Shown here one piece after another: positions 14,595 to 23,235 of a stretch of DNA of 42,984 bases. Each line of letters begins with the position of its first letter. Within the stretch, counting starts at the first letter, position 1. The stretch covers positions 1 to 42,984 of IMG/VR virus record IMGVR_UViG_3300030451_003001. One strand, 5' to 3'. The DNA is from a virus. A model generated the notes under the pieces. That model saw nothing but the letters and a program-made list of their open reading frames with translations, did no database searches and was not told the origin of the DNA. The position numbers were made by a program, and so were the translations under genes.

Positions 14595-14879
14595 ATGGCA
14601 AAAGAATTAAGCGAAGAAACGTCTTTTAATATAAGTTTAAAAACATTAGCAGGTATTGCTGCACTTATATTTACATTAGTAGGTATGTGGTTTACACTTC
14701 AAAACGATATAGCAGATGCTAAAGAGTTGCCATTACCTCCTGACCCTGAGATTACTCGTATGGAGTATGACATGAAAGACCAACTTATACGTCAAACTAT
14801 TATGACTACTCAAGAAGATGTAAAGGAAATTAAAGACCATATGTTAAGAATGGAGAGTAAGATTGATAACTTAAAATAG
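14595..14879 (+). CDS. Single-span membrane protein with coiled coil (holin- or i-spanin-like)
   Basis: A 94-residue protein with one transmembrane segment (about 17-36, LAGIAALIFTLVGMWF), a Pro-rich hinge (LPLPPDPE) and a C-terminal coiled-coil candidate (about 55-94). A single N-terminal span followed by a coiled coil is the shape of inner-membrane spanins, and also of some small holins. It lies between an outer-membrane protein gene and a secreted protein gene, in the same run as the endolysin and the 3TM holin, so a lysis role is likely. The choice between holin and spanin cannot be made from sequence. Confidence 0.6.
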   Translation: MAKELSEETSFNISLKTLAGIAALIFTLVGMWFTLQNDIADAKELPLPPDPEITRMEYDMKDQLIRQTIMTTQEDVKEIKDHMLRMESKIDNLK

Positions 14880-14883
14880 TAAT

Positions 14884-15219
14884 ATGAGAATATTATTAAT
14901 ACTTTTTTTAACACCTTTTTTAAGCTACTCACAAGACTTTCCTGACGGAATGGTTGCTGTTGAGTTTAATGCAAGTTTTAATAAAGCTAATGAAGTAACT
15001 TGGTTGCCTAAGCTTACAGACTGCGAAACTCAAAGAGTTGATATAGCTGCAGATTCAAGGTGGTCTAAAGAATATAAAATAGTAGTTGTGCCTACTATTG
15101 TTATATTTAACAACAATGAAGAAGTAAAAAGATTTCAAGCAAATATAATGATGACTATGGAAGCTACTAAGAGTGAAGTTCAAAACTCTATAGATGAAAT
15201 AGTTATGGAAGCATTTTAA
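14884..15219 (+). CDS. Secreted thioredoxin-fold protein lacking the CXXC active site
   Basis: A 111-residue protein with signal peptide MRILLILFLTPFLSYSQ. The mature part follows the thioredoxin order: strand MVAVEFNASF, then a helix, strand RVDIAADS, and the cis-Pro segment VVVPTIVIFNNNEEVKRFQA (Pro70-Thr71). The position of the WCxxC motif reads NASFNKANEV, without Cys; the only Cys in the mature chain is at 47. It should therefore be a periplasmic binding or scaffold protein rather than a redox enzyme. It lies in the envelope/lysis block. A degenerated oxidoreductase is an alternative. Confidence 0.65.
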   Translation: MRILLILFLTPFLSYSQDFPDGMVAVEFNASFNKANEVTWLPKLTDCETQRVDIAADSRWSKEYKIVVVPTIVIFNNNEEVKRFQANIMMTMEATKSEVQNSIDEIVMEAF

Positions 15220-15229
15220 ATAAATAAAA

Positions 15230-15679
15230 ATGAAGTTAAGTAAAAACTTTACTCGTGCTGAAATAGAGCACAGTAATACAGCAAAAAGATTAGATATTAG
15301 CAATGAAATGTCTGATGAACACTTGGAAAATATGCAAAGGGTTATTGATAATCTCATACAACCTATGCGGGACGCTATTGGTCCTATTCGTATTAGTAGT
15401 GGTTATCGCAGCCCAAAACTTAATAAGGCTATTGGGGGAAGTAGTCGCTCGCAACATTGCAAAGGTGAGGCTTTGGACCTTCAATTTTGGAAGGAAGGAA
15501 AAATGAATAACAAAGTTATTTATGATTGGGTTATAGATTCAGGTATAGAGTTTGACCAAATGATAAATGAATTTGATTTTGCTTGGATACATATATCATT
15601 AAAGTCAAAGGAAAATAGAAAAGAAATTCTTGAAGCGTATAAAAACGAAAAAGGAAAAACAAAATATAAATATGTTTAA
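15230..15679 (+). CDS. M15-type peptidoglycan peptidase (endolysin)
   Basis: A 149-residue protein of the peptidase M15 (M15_3) type. Zinc ligands are evident: His76 and Asp83 in SRSQHCKGEALDL and His121 in FAWIHIS. The N-terminal FTRAEIEHSNTAKR and the ISSGYRSPKLNKAIGG segment are typical of the family. It cleaves the stem peptide of peptidoglycan and is the lysis enzyme. There is no signal peptide, so it needs the holin encoded next for release; the holin start lies inside its last codons (8-base overlap). Confidence 0.9.
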   Translation: MKLSKNFTRAEIEHSNTAKRLDISNEMSDEHLENMQRVIDNLIQPMRDAIGPIRISSGYRSPKLNKAIGGSSRSQHCKGEALDLQFWKEGKMNNKVIYDWVIDSGIEFDQMINEFDFAWIHISLKSKENRKEILEAYKNEKGKTKYKYV

Positions 15680-16061
15680 AAATATAATAAGTAAATTAGT
15701 TGGTCAAGCTTCAACTATTATAGATGAGGTTGTAACAACTGATGAAGAAAGATTAGCTCTTAAAAATAAATTAGAGCAACTAGGAAAAGAACACGAGCAA
15801 GAAATTTTTAGATTAGAAGTAGAAGATAGAAAAAGTGCTAGAACAATGTTTAGTGATGATAGTATTATACAAAAACTATTGGCTATAATATTTACTTGTG
15901 CTTATTTTTTTATTTCTTATTTTATGTTTAAGTATTTTGTAATGAATACTTTGGAGTTGTCAGACTATGAAATAGGTTTTATATCTACAGTGTTTGGTGC
16001 TATGTCAAGTAAGGTTAATACTATTATTGACTTTTTCTTTGGAGGTTCGTCTAAAAAATAA
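15672..16061 (+). CDS. Phage holin, 3TM/GTA-holin type
   Basis: A 129-residue protein read from ATG 15672; a longer frame from TTG 15630 is possible but would lie inside the endolysin gene and adds only Lys-rich residues. Features: amphipathic N-terminus MFKNIISKLVGQ, TTDEERLALKNKLE, a charged helix ending in EDRKSARTMF, a long hydrophobic block (about 66-90) and a last one ending KVNTIIDFFFGGSSKK. That ending is characteristic of the 3TM holin family. It makes the inner-membrane lesion that frees the M15 enzyme. No terminator follows; a new promoter begins directly after the stop. Confidence 0.8.
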   Translation: MFKNIISKLVGQASTIIDEVVTTDEERLALKNKLEQLGKEHEQEIFRLEVEDRKSARTMFSDDSIIQKLLAIIFTCAYFFISYFMFKYFVMNTLELSDYEIGFISTVFGAMSSKVNTIIDFFFGGSSKK

Positions 16062-16066
16062 TTTAT

Positions 16067-16074
16067 TATCTTTG
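16067..16074 (+). promoter_or_regulatory. -7 box before the repeat fibre gene
   Basis: TATCTTTG lies 21 bases before the ATG at 16096, overlapping the end of the lysis block by position. A TTTG at 16038-16041 is a rather distant -33 candidate (25-base gap). Confidence 0.55.
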
Positions 16075-16095
16075 CAATAACAAAAAAAGAAACCT

Positions 16096-17106
16096 ATGCC
16101 TAAGATTAGTTCATATACAACAGCCACTCCTGCCCTTACAGATAAACTTATAGGTTCAGATGCTAACGGTACTCCAACTAACGCAACTAAAAATTTTACA
16201 GTAGAAAGCGTTACTGAAATTACTAAAAATACAATATTGCCTGAAACAACAACAGAAACACCGGCACTTACAGATAAAGTATTTGGAAGTAATGATTCAG
16301 GTAATCCACGTACACCAAATAGAAATTTTACACTTGAAGGTGTTAGGGATACAATAATACCTCAAACAACAGCAGGGTCAGCTACATTATCAGATAGATT
16401 ATTTGCTGCTAATCCATCAGAAGCTAATCCAAGAATTGCAGACCGAACTTTTACTATTGATAGCGTTAAAAATGCAATATTACCTGTAACAGGACTTCAA
16501 GCTCCTGCATTGACAGATAAAATATTTGCAACTGATGTAGCTAGTCCACGAGTTCCAAATCAACATTTTACTTTACAAGGTGTTAAAGATTTAATAGCAC
16601 CATGCAATCTTATTCTTGACTCAGCAAGTACTGTTGACCAAGAATTAAGTGCGGCTAATACAAAAACATTGGTTGCATTTGGTTCTGCAGTAGACACTAA
16701 TTTTGTTCAATTAAACGTAACAGGTGATGTTATTATTAAAATAGCAGGAAGTTATTCAGTTAGAGTAGCTATAAATTGCGGGTGTAACGGTATTACATCT
16801 CAAATAGCCCGTCACATAGATTATTATTTTTCAGTAGATAAAGATGGAACTCAAGCTTTTCAAACTTCTCAAAATACTGTATATTTTGATAACGGTGATA
16901 CTGACCCTGCACAAACATTAATAAAAGAATATCCATTTTATGATATTGCTGCAAATACTACTCTTCAGTTTTATTGGTCGGGTAGTTATTATGTCAATAC
17001 TCCTAGTCCGGGTGTATTTAAAACAGCTTTAGTTAACAGACCTACAGGAACTACAGGTATATTAGGTGTTCCTTCAGCACATATACAAATAGTTAAATTA
17101 AATTAG
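16096..17106 (+). CDS. Repeat-containing tail fibre or spike protein
   Basis: A 336-residue protein built from four imperfect repeats of about 40 residues (about 1-49, 50-89, 90-130, 131-169), each with the pattern ALTDK-x-x-G-S/T followed by P-R-x-x-N-x-x-FT-x-x-x-V-K. The C-terminal half (170-336) is a beta-rich globular domain resembling trimeric tail-fibre heads (FVQLNVTGDVIIKIAGSYSV, HIDYYFSVDKDG). The repeats likely form a stalk and the C-terminus binds the host or another fibre. It has its own promoter, separating it from the lysis block. Confidence 0.65.
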   Translation: MPKISSYTTATPALTDKLIGSDANGTPTNATKNFTVESVTEITKNTILPETTTETPALTDKVFGSNDSGNPRTPNRNFTLEGVRDTIIPQTTAGSATLSDRLFAANPSEANPRIADRTFTIDSVKNAILPVTGLQAPALTDKIFATDVASPRVPNQHFTLQGVKDLIAPCNLILDSASTVDQELSAANTKTLVAFGSAVDTNFVQLNVTGDVIIKIAGSYSVRVAINCGCNGITSQIARHIDYYFSVDKDGTQAFQTSQNTVYFDNGDTDPAQTLIKEYPFYDIAANTTLQFYWSGSYYVNTPSPGVFKTALVNRPTGTTGILGVPSAHIQIVKLN

Positions 17107-17327
17107 TGGATATTAGAAAAATATCAATAGGTGCTGATTACAAAGGAAGTGCTATGCACTACATTGTAGGTCAAAGTATTTTAAATGGAAACTATAAAAT
17201 TCATTTAATACGGCAAGAGCATGATTCTTCTGTAAGAATATGGATTATAAAAAATGATGAGATTGTTCTTTGGAAAGAGTTCAATCATAACATACCAATT
17301 TCAATAGAATATAATATAAATTTTTAA
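17106..17327 (+). CDS. Conserved hypothetical protein, 73 residues, GTG start
   Basis: The GTG start shares one base with the previous stop (TAGTG). The product contains ISIGADYKGSAMHYIVGQ, HLIRQEHDSSVRIWI and the ending FNHNIPISIEYNINF. The composition is that of a small beta-rich protein. I associate this pattern with other flavobacterial phages but no function is known. There is no ATG alternative that would keep the conserved-looking beginning. Confidence 0.65.
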   Translation: MDIRKISIGADYKGSAMHYIVGQSILNGNYKIHLIRQEHDSSVRIWIIKNDEIVLWKEFNHNIPISIEYNINF

Positions 17328-17328
17328 A

Positions 17329-17457
17329 ATGAGTAAAGACCAACAGGAAGCTCTTAAAGAACTTAAAAGAGCTGATGAGGCAAGAGACAACACCTTTGAC
17401 TCTTGGATTGTAGACTTAGAAGAAGAAGAAGAAAATTCTGAAGATTCTGAGTCGTAA
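17329..17457 (+). CDS. Small acidic protein, 42 residues
   Basis: The product starts MSKDQQEALKELKRADEARD and ends in a Glu-rich tail (LEEEEENSEDSES). It is predicted helical with an acidic end. The start lies one base after the previous stop and the stop shares one base with the next start (TAATG), so it fills its slot exactly, which supports it as a real gene. Function unknown. Confidence 0.65.
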   Translation: MSKDQQEALKELKRADEARDNTFDSWIVDLEEEEENSEDSES

Positions 17458-18023
17458 TGAAATCTCCATATAGTTTTATAGTAGAACCTTTACAAGGTAA
17501 AAGGTATACAAACACAAAGTCAATAGGTGGTATTGAGTTTGTTGTAAGTACTTCTGAAGAAGACCATAAGTTTTCTAACAGAGAAGCTGTTGTAGTAGAA
17601 ACTCCAATAAATTATTCAGGACCTATTAGTAAAGGAGATATTCTTTTAGTTCATCACAATGTTTTTAAATTTTATAATGATATGAAAGGAAGAAGACAAA
17701 GTGGTAAAAGTTACTTTAAAGATAATTTATTTTTTATAGATGAAGGTCAATTTTTTTTATACAAAAAAGATAATGATTGGATTACTTTTGATAAGTATTG
17801 TTTTGTAAAACCTATTGAAAAAAAAGAAAGCTTTCTTTCTAAAAGTGGTAGATATGAGCCTTTGACAGGAGAAATAGTTTATCCTAATGATTATTTAAAA
17901 TCTCAAGGAATAAAGTCAGGTGATACAGTAATATTTCAACCTGATAGTGAATACGAGTTTTATGTAGATGGTCAAGTTTTATATAGAATGTATGACAGTA
18001 ATATAACAATTAAAATGTCATGA
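17457..18023 (+). CDS. Two-domain GroES-like protein (putative)
   Basis: A 188-residue protein whose two halves each follow the GroES pattern. First half: IVEPLQGKRYTNTKSIGGIE, then EAVVVETP, SKGDILLVHHNVFKFY. Second half: CFVKPIEKK, GEIVYPN, KSGDTVIFQPDSEYEFYVDG, LYRMYDSNITIKM. The GGIE segment is where the GroES mobile loop would be. If right, it is a fused tandem co-chaperonin-like fold next to the terminase genes. It could assist capsid folding or be only a structural relative. This is by eye; no fold search was possible. It overlaps the next gene by 4 bases. Confidence 0.45.
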   Translation: MKSPYSFIVEPLQGKRYTNTKSIGGIEFVVSTSEEDHKFSNREAVVVETPINYSGPISKGDILLVHHNVFKFYNDMKGRRQSGKSYFKDNLFFIDEGQFFLYKKDNDWITFDKYCFVKPIEKKESFLSKSGRYEPLTGEIVYPNDYLKSQGIKSGDTVIFQPDSEYEFYVDGQVLYRMYDSNITIKMS

Positions 18024-18304
18024 GTTCATCTAAAGAATTAAAAGAAGAAATAATAAAAGCAGGTCGTAGAGCTGTATCTCAACTTATAAAAGTTGCTAAG
18101 GAAGAAATTATAAAACCTGACCCTGAAGATGAATTAGCAGCAGATAGATTAAAAAATGCTGCAGCAACAAAAAAGCTTGCAATATTTGATGCTTTTGAAA
18201 TATTAAAGCGTATTGATTTAGAAGAAGAAAATCTTTTAATAGAATCAAAAGGTCGAAATAAAACAGATACTAAACAAGGATTTGCAGAACGAAGGTCAAA
18301 ATAA
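18020..18304 (+). CDS. Probable small terminase subunit
   Basis: A 94-residue protein, helical and charged (MSSSKELKEEIIKAGRRAVS, then KNAAATKKLAIFDAFEILKR). It is directly upstream of the large terminase and overlaps it by 23 bases, the standard place for the small subunit that recognises packaging sites. No helix-turn-helix is clear by eye. Position is the main evidence, with compatible size and helix content. Confidence 0.55.
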   Translation: MSSSKELKEEIIKAGRRAVSQLIKVAKEEIIKPDPEDELAADRLKNAAATKKLAIFDAFEILKRIDLEEENLLIESKGRNKTDTKQGFAERRSK

Positions 18305-20525
18305 ACTTTATAGAGTAATACCTGAATATATACCGAATAGACCTCTTACTAAAAAAAATAATAATAAGAGTTGGATGTATGGATATAATCAGGAGTATGA
18401 CTTTGTTAACATATCTAAAACCGGTCAAGTAGGTGAAATTGTAGAAATATCAGGTTTAAAGATAGGGCTACCATTAAAACCCAAAAATGTTTATAAACGT
18501 AGTAATACAAGAAAAGAGCAGTATTGGGAAAGAAAAATTTATCCAAAAGAACTTAGTAAAATAAATTCAATATTTCAATGGAATGAGATGCCGTCTTCGT
18601 TTAAAGATAGATGGGTTGATTATGTTGAAAATGAATTTGATAGAAGAGAAGATGGTTATTGGTTTATGAACTGTGGCGACCCTGTTTATATAACCGGCTC
18701 TCATTATATGTATCTTCAATGGACTTCAATTGACGTTGGCTATCCCGATTACCGTGAAGCTAATAGAATCTTTTTTATTTTTTGGGAAGCTTGCAAAGCT
18801 GATAAAAGGTCTTTTGGAATGACCTACTTAAAGATAAGACGTTCAGGTTTTTCTTTTATGGGTTCATCAGAAGCGGTAAATACAGGTACATTAGCACGTG
18901 ACTCAAGAGTAGGTATACTATCTAAAACAGGTAGTGATGCTAAAAAAATGTTTACAGATAAAGTAGTACCTATAAATAGTAGACTACCTTTCTTTTTTAA
19001 ACCTATTATGGATGGTATGGATAAACCTAAAACTGAATTAGCTTTTAGGATTCCTGCATCCAAGATTACAAAAAAGAATATGTATGAAAATGATTCGGAA
19101 GAGCTTGAAGGTCTTGACACTACAATAGATTGGAAAAACACAGATGACAACTCTTATGATGGTGAAAAACTTTTATTATTAGTTCACGATGAAAGTGGTA
19201 AGTGGATAAAGCCTAACAATATATTAAATAATTGGAGAGTTACTAAAACTTGTTTAAGACTAGGTAGTAAGATTATAGGTAAATGTATGATGGGGTCTAC
19301 CTCTAACGCATTAAGTAAGGGTGGTAGTAATTTTAAAAAGCTATACGAAGATTCAAATGTTTTAGAAAGAAACTCTAATGGTCAGACTAAAAGTGGTATG
19401 TATGCCTTGTTTATTCCTATGGAATGGAATATGGAAGGATTTATTGATAGGTATGGATTACCTGTATTTAAGAAGCCATCTAAACCTTTATTAGGTGTTG
19501 ATAATGAAATGATTGATAATGGTGCTGTTGACTATTGGGAAGCTGAAGTAGAGTCGCTAAAAAACGATGCTGATGCTTTGAATGAATTTTATAGACAATT
19601 TCCTAGAACAGAGTCTCACGCATTTAGAGATGAAAGTAAACAAGCATTATTTAACTTAACAAAAATATACCAACAAATAGATTACAATGACTCTTTAATA
19701 TTGGAGCGTCATGTTACAAGAGGTTCTTTTCATTGGAAGAATGGACAAAAAGATACTGAAGTTGTTTTTAGCCCTGATAAGAGAGGTAGGTTTTTAATTA
19801 GTTGGATGCCAAACAAAAATTTACAAAATAGATTTATTTTAAAAAGAGGTGTAAAGTATCCTGCAAATGAACATATAGGTTCTTTTGGTTGTGACTCTTA
19901 TGATATATCAGGAACTGTAGGAGGTAAAGGCTCTAATGGTGCTCTTCACGGTCTCACAAAATTTAATATGGATGAGGCTCCTAGTAATGAGTTTTTCTTA
20001 GAATATATAGCAAGACCTCAGACAGCAGAAATATTTTTTGAAGATGTTCTTATGGCTTGTGTGTTTTATGGAATGCCTCTTCTTTGTGAAAATAACAAAC
20101 CTAGATTACTTTATCATTTTAAAAATAGAGGTTATAGAGGCTATTCTATGAATAGACCTGATAAAGTATATAACAAGCTCTCTAAGACAGAAAAAGAGCT
20201 AGGTGGTATACCTAACTCATCTGAAGATGTAAAGCAAGCTCATGCTGCAGCTATAGAGTCTTATATAGAAAAGTATGTAGGCATTGATTTAAGTGGTGCA
20301 TATAGAGACCCTGATGATATGGGTAGTATGCCATTTATGAGAACGCTAGAAGATTGGGCAAAATTTGATATTACAAATAGAACAAAGTTTGATGCGTCTA
20401 TTAGTTCAGGTTTAGCTATTATGGCTAATCAGAAGCAGTTATATCAACCCGAACAAAAACAGTCAAAAATAAGTGTTACCTTTGCAAGATACAACAACAA
20501 AGGTTCAATAAGTGAATTAATATAA
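18282..20525 (+). CDS. terL: Large terminase subunit (TerL)
   Basis: A 747-residue packaging motor. ATPase domain: the P-loop region lies near KIRRSGFSFMGSS (about 183-195, atypical as in many phages), Walker B with catalytic acid in LLLLVHDESGKW (about 295-307), and the coupling motif GSTSNA shortly after. Nuclease domain: GCDSYDIS (about 537-544, first Asp), LLCENNK (about 600-606, acidic) and EDVKQAHAAA (about 645-655, last Asp). The start is TTG at 18282; no ATG exists between the in-frame stop and this point. Flanked by TerS candidate and portal. Confidence 0.85.
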   Translation: MQNEGQNKLYRVIPEYIPNRPLTKKNNNKSWMYGYNQEYDFVNISKTGQVGEIVEISGLKIGLPLKPKNVYKRSNTRKEQYWERKIYPKELSKINSIFQWNEMPSSFKDRWVDYVENEFDRREDGYWFMNCGDPVYITGSHYMYLQWTSIDVGYPDYREANRIFFIFWEACKADKRSFGMTYLKIRRSGFSFMGSSEAVNTGTLARDSRVGILSKTGSDAKKMFTDKVVPINSRLPFFFKPIMDGMDKPKTELAFRIPASKITKKNMYENDSEELEGLDTTIDWKNTDDNSYDGEKLLLLVHDESGKWIKPNNILNNWRVTKTCLRLGSKIIGKCMMGSTSNALSKGGSNFKKLYEDSNVLERNSNGQTKSGMYALFIPMEWNMEGFIDRYGLPVFKKPSKPLLGVDNEMIDNGAVDYWEAEVESLKNDADALNEFYRQFPRTESHAFRDESKQALFNLTKIYQQIDYNDSLILERHVTRGSFHWKNGQKDTEVVFSPDKRGRFLISWMPNKNLQNRFILKRGVKYPANEHIGSFGCDSYDISGTVGGKGSNGALHGLTKFNMDEAPSNEFFLEYIARPQTAEIFFEDVLMACVFYGMPLLCENNKPRLLYHFKNRGYRGYSMNRPDKVYNKLSKTEKELGGIPNSSEDVKQAHAAAIESYIEKYVGIDLSGAYRDPDDMGSMPFMRTLEDWAKFDITNRTKFDASISSGLAIMANQKQLYQPEQKQSKISVTFARYNNKGSISELI

Positions 20526-20528
20526 TAA

Positions 20529-22964
20529 ATGGAAGAGGTAAATGTTAACATATCACCTTCAGGATTTCCAAGTCAATTTGTTTCTGATTCTGAAAAAGCT
20601 ACAAAAGAATTTGGGCTTCAGATAGGTCAGGCTATTCAATATGAGTGGTTTAAAAGAGATGGTGGGTCTTGTAGGTATTACGACCAATTTAGAGAATTTC
20701 ATAGGTTACGATTATATGCTCGTGGAGAGCAATCAATTGGTAAGTATAAAAATGAACTTGCAGTAGACGGAGACCTTTCTTACTTAAATCTTGATTGGAC
20801 TCCTGTTCCTATTTTACCAAAGTTTGTTGACATTGTTGTTAATGGTATGCAAGACCGAATGTTTAAGGTTAATGCGTATGCTGAAGATGCTATGTCTCAG
20901 TCAAAGAGAAGTAAGTATCAGGAGATGATACAAGGTCAAATGGTAGCTAAAGATGTTCTTACAACCATACAGGAAAATACAGGTGTAAACCCATTTACTA
21001 TGGACCCTGATGATTTACCTGAAAATGATGAAGAGCTTTCTCTTTATATGAACCTTAACTATAAACCTGCTATAGAAATAGCTGAAGAAGAAGCTATTAA
21101 TACTCTTTTAGCAGACAATAAATATACAGACCTTAGAAAAAGATTTGATTACGACCTAGCAGTTTTAGGAGTATCAATGGCAAAGCATGAGTTTTTAGCA
21201 GGTTCAGGAGTAAAAATTGATTACGTTGACCCTGCGAATGTTGTATACAGTTATACTGAAGACCCTTACTTTAAAGATTGTTTTTATTGGGGTGAGATAA
21301 AAACACTTCCTATTTTAGAATTAAAAAAAATAGACCCAACACTAACTAATGAAGATTTAGAAAAAATATCTAAATATTCTCAAAGTTGGTACGACTATTA
21401 TAACACAGCACAGTTTCAACAAAATGACATCTTTTATAAAGACACTGCTACTGTTATGTACTTTAATTATAAAACAACCAAAAAGATGGTTTATAAGAAA
21501 AAAGTATATGACAATGGTAACTCTAAAATGATAGAAAAAGATGACCAATTTAATCCTCCTGCGGAGATGATGGAAGAGGGCAACTTTGAGAAGATGGAAA
21601 AAACTATTGATGTGTGGTATGAAGGTGTTATGGTTATGGGTACTAACATAATGCTTAAGTGGGATATGTCTGAAAACATGGTGAGACCTAAATCAGCAAG
21701 TCAACACGCTATTCCTAATTATGTTGCAGTAGCTCCTCGTATGTATAAAGGTAACATTGAGTCTTTGGTAAGACGTATGATTCCTTTTGCAGATTTAATA
21801 CAGATAACACATTTAAAGCTTCAACAGGTTATTGCTAGAACAGTACCTGATGGTGTATATATAGATGCTGACGGATTAAATGAAGTTGATTTAGGTACAG
21901 GTGGTTCTTATAATCCTGAAGATGCACTACGTTTGTATTTTCAAACAGGTAGTGTAATTGGTAGAAGCTATACTCAAGATGGTGAATATAATCAAGGTAA
22001 AGTTCCTATTCAACAATTAACATCAAACTCAGGTGCAAGTAAAGCAAATATGCTTATTAATAACTACAATCATTACTTAGGTATGATTAGAGCCGTGACC
22101 GGTCTTAATGAGGCTAGAGATGGTTCAACTCCTGACCCTAACTCTTTAGTAGGTGTTCAAAAATTAGCTGCACTTAACTCAAATACTGCTACAAGACATA
22201 TTCTTGATGGTAGTTTATACATATATAGAAGTATTGCTGAAGCTTTAACTTATAGAGTTTCTGATATTTTAGAGTATGCAGATTTTAAAGATGAGTTTAT
22301 AAATCAAATAGGTAAGTATAATGTATCTATATTAAATGATGTAAAAGATTTATACTTATATGACTTTGGTATATTTATAGAAGTTTCTCCTGATGAAGAA
22401 GAAAGAGCTCAGCTAGAGCAAAATATACAAATAGCATTATCTAAACAAGATATTAATTTAGAAGATGCTATTGATATTAGAGAAATTAAAAATCTTAAAC
22501 TTGCTAATCAATTACTTAAGGTTAAAAGAATTAAAAAGCAAGAAAGAGATGAAAAGATGGCTATGCAAAAGCAAGCTATAACAGCTCAGCAACAATTAAA
22601 GTCTCAAGAGTTGGCAGCAAAAACAGCTATGCAAAAAGTTCAAGCTGAGTCGCAAGCTAAGATGCAGCTCAAGCAAGCAGAAATTGCTTTTGAGATTGAG
22701 AAAATGAAAAACGAGGCTATGCTTAAAACTCAACTTATGGATAAAGAGTTTCAGCTTAATATGCAATTAAGAGGTGTAGATGAAAAAGCGTTAAGCAAAA
22801 GAGAAAGTGAAAGAGAAAAGGCTAAGAGCGATAGAATTAGTCAACAAAACACTCAGCAAAGTGAATTAATAAACCAAAGAAAAAACAATTTACCTCCTAA
22901 GAACTTTGAGTCAAATGAAGATTCTTTAGATGGATTTGATTTTTCAGAATTTAACCCACGATAA
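20529..22964 (+). CDS. Portal protein
   Basis: An 811-residue protein following TerL by three bases. It contains the portal-type features: an early YEWFKRDGG and RLRLYARGEQ region, a stem/wing region with DYDLAVLGVSMAKHEFL, and a crown made of a long Gln/Lys/Glu-rich coiled coil (about 670-770, many Q-A-K repeats). Length and the long C-terminal coiled coil are in the range of podovirus and crAss-like portals. It forms the dodecameric vertex through which DNA passes. The stop shares one base with the next small gene. Confidence 0.85.
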   Translation: MEEVNVNISPSGFPSQFVSDSEKATKEFGLQIGQAIQYEWFKRDGGSCRYYDQFREFHRLRLYARGEQSIGKYKNELAVDGDLSYLNLDWTPVPILPKFVDIVVNGMQDRMFKVNAYAEDAMSQSKRSKYQEMIQGQMVAKDVLTTIQENTGVNPFTMDPDDLPENDEELSLYMNLNYKPAIEIAEEEAINTLLADNKYTDLRKRFDYDLAVLGVSMAKHEFLAGSGVKIDYVDPANVVYSYTEDPYFKDCFYWGEIKTLPILELKKIDPTLTNEDLEKISKYSQSWYDYYNTAQFQQNDIFYKDTATVMYFNYKTTKKMVYKKKVYDNGNSKMIEKDDQFNPPAEMMEEGNFEKMEKTIDVWYEGVMVMGTNIMLKWDMSENMVRPKSASQHAIPNYVAVAPRMYKGNIESLVRRMIPFADLIQITHLKLQQVIARTVPDGVYIDADGLNEVDLGTGGSYNPEDALRLYFQTGSVIGRSYTQDGEYNQGKVPIQQLTSNSGASKANMLINNYNHYLGMIRAVTGLNEARDGSTPDPNSLVGVQKLAALNSNTATRHILDGSLYIYRSIAEALTYRVSDILEYADFKDEFINQIGKYNVSILNDVKDLYLYDFGIFIEVSPDEEERAQLEQNIQIALSKQDINLEDAIDIREIKNLKLANQLLKVKRIKKQERDEKMAMQKQAITAQQQLKSQELAAKTAMQKVQAESQAKMQLKQAEIAFEIEKMKNEAMLKTQLMDKEFQLNMQLRGVDEKALSKRESEREKAKSDRISQQNTQQSELINQRKNNLPPKNFESNEDSLDGFDFSEFNPR

Positions 22965-23119
22965 TGGCTACTAAAGGAAGAACAAAAGGAAATAAGATAT
23001 GCCCTGCAGGAATAGCTTGGGCTAAAAGAACATTTGATAAATACCCTTCAGCATATGCAAATATGGCTGCAAGTAAGTATTGTAAAGACCCTAACTACGC
23101 TAAAAAATCTAAGAAATAA
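22964..23119 (+). CDS. Tiny basic Cys-containing protein, 51 residues
   Basis: The product MATKGRTKGNKICPAGIAWA continues with KRTFDKYPSAYANMAASKYCK. It is Lys-rich with two Cys. Start and stop each share a base with the neighbouring genes (TAATG twice), so it belongs to a coupled chain portal - this gene - next gene. Similar small basic proteins with a YPSAYAN-like segment occur in marine phages. The high charge suggests DNA contact inside the head. Confidence 0.7.
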   Translation: MATKGRTKGNKICPAGIAWAKRTFDKYPSAYANMAASKYCKDPNYAKKSKK

Positions 23120-23235
23120 TGAGTAAACTTACTAATAGACAAAAGAAAATCGCTAGGGTTACTAAGCCTTACGATAAAATTACTAAGTCAGATTTTGTTA
23201 AACTAAGAAAAAAGAAAAAAAATGCCTACAGTTAA
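23119..23235 (+). CDS. Tiny basic protein, 38 residues
   Basis: The product begins MSKLTNRQKKIARVTKPYDK and ends KLRKKKKNAYS. It is made almost entirely of a basic helix and a Lys cluster. Translation is coupled to the preceding gene (shared base) and its end overlaps the next start by 14 bases. Function unknown; nucleic acid binding is likely from charge. Confidence 0.65.
   Translation: MSKLTNRQKKIARVTKPYDKITKSDFVKLRKKKKNAYS

Noticed and set aside
15630-15671. Upstream TTG start for the holin
   Set aside because: It would add a Lys-rich stretch copied from the endolysin coding region in another frame; ATG 15672 gives the normal family start.
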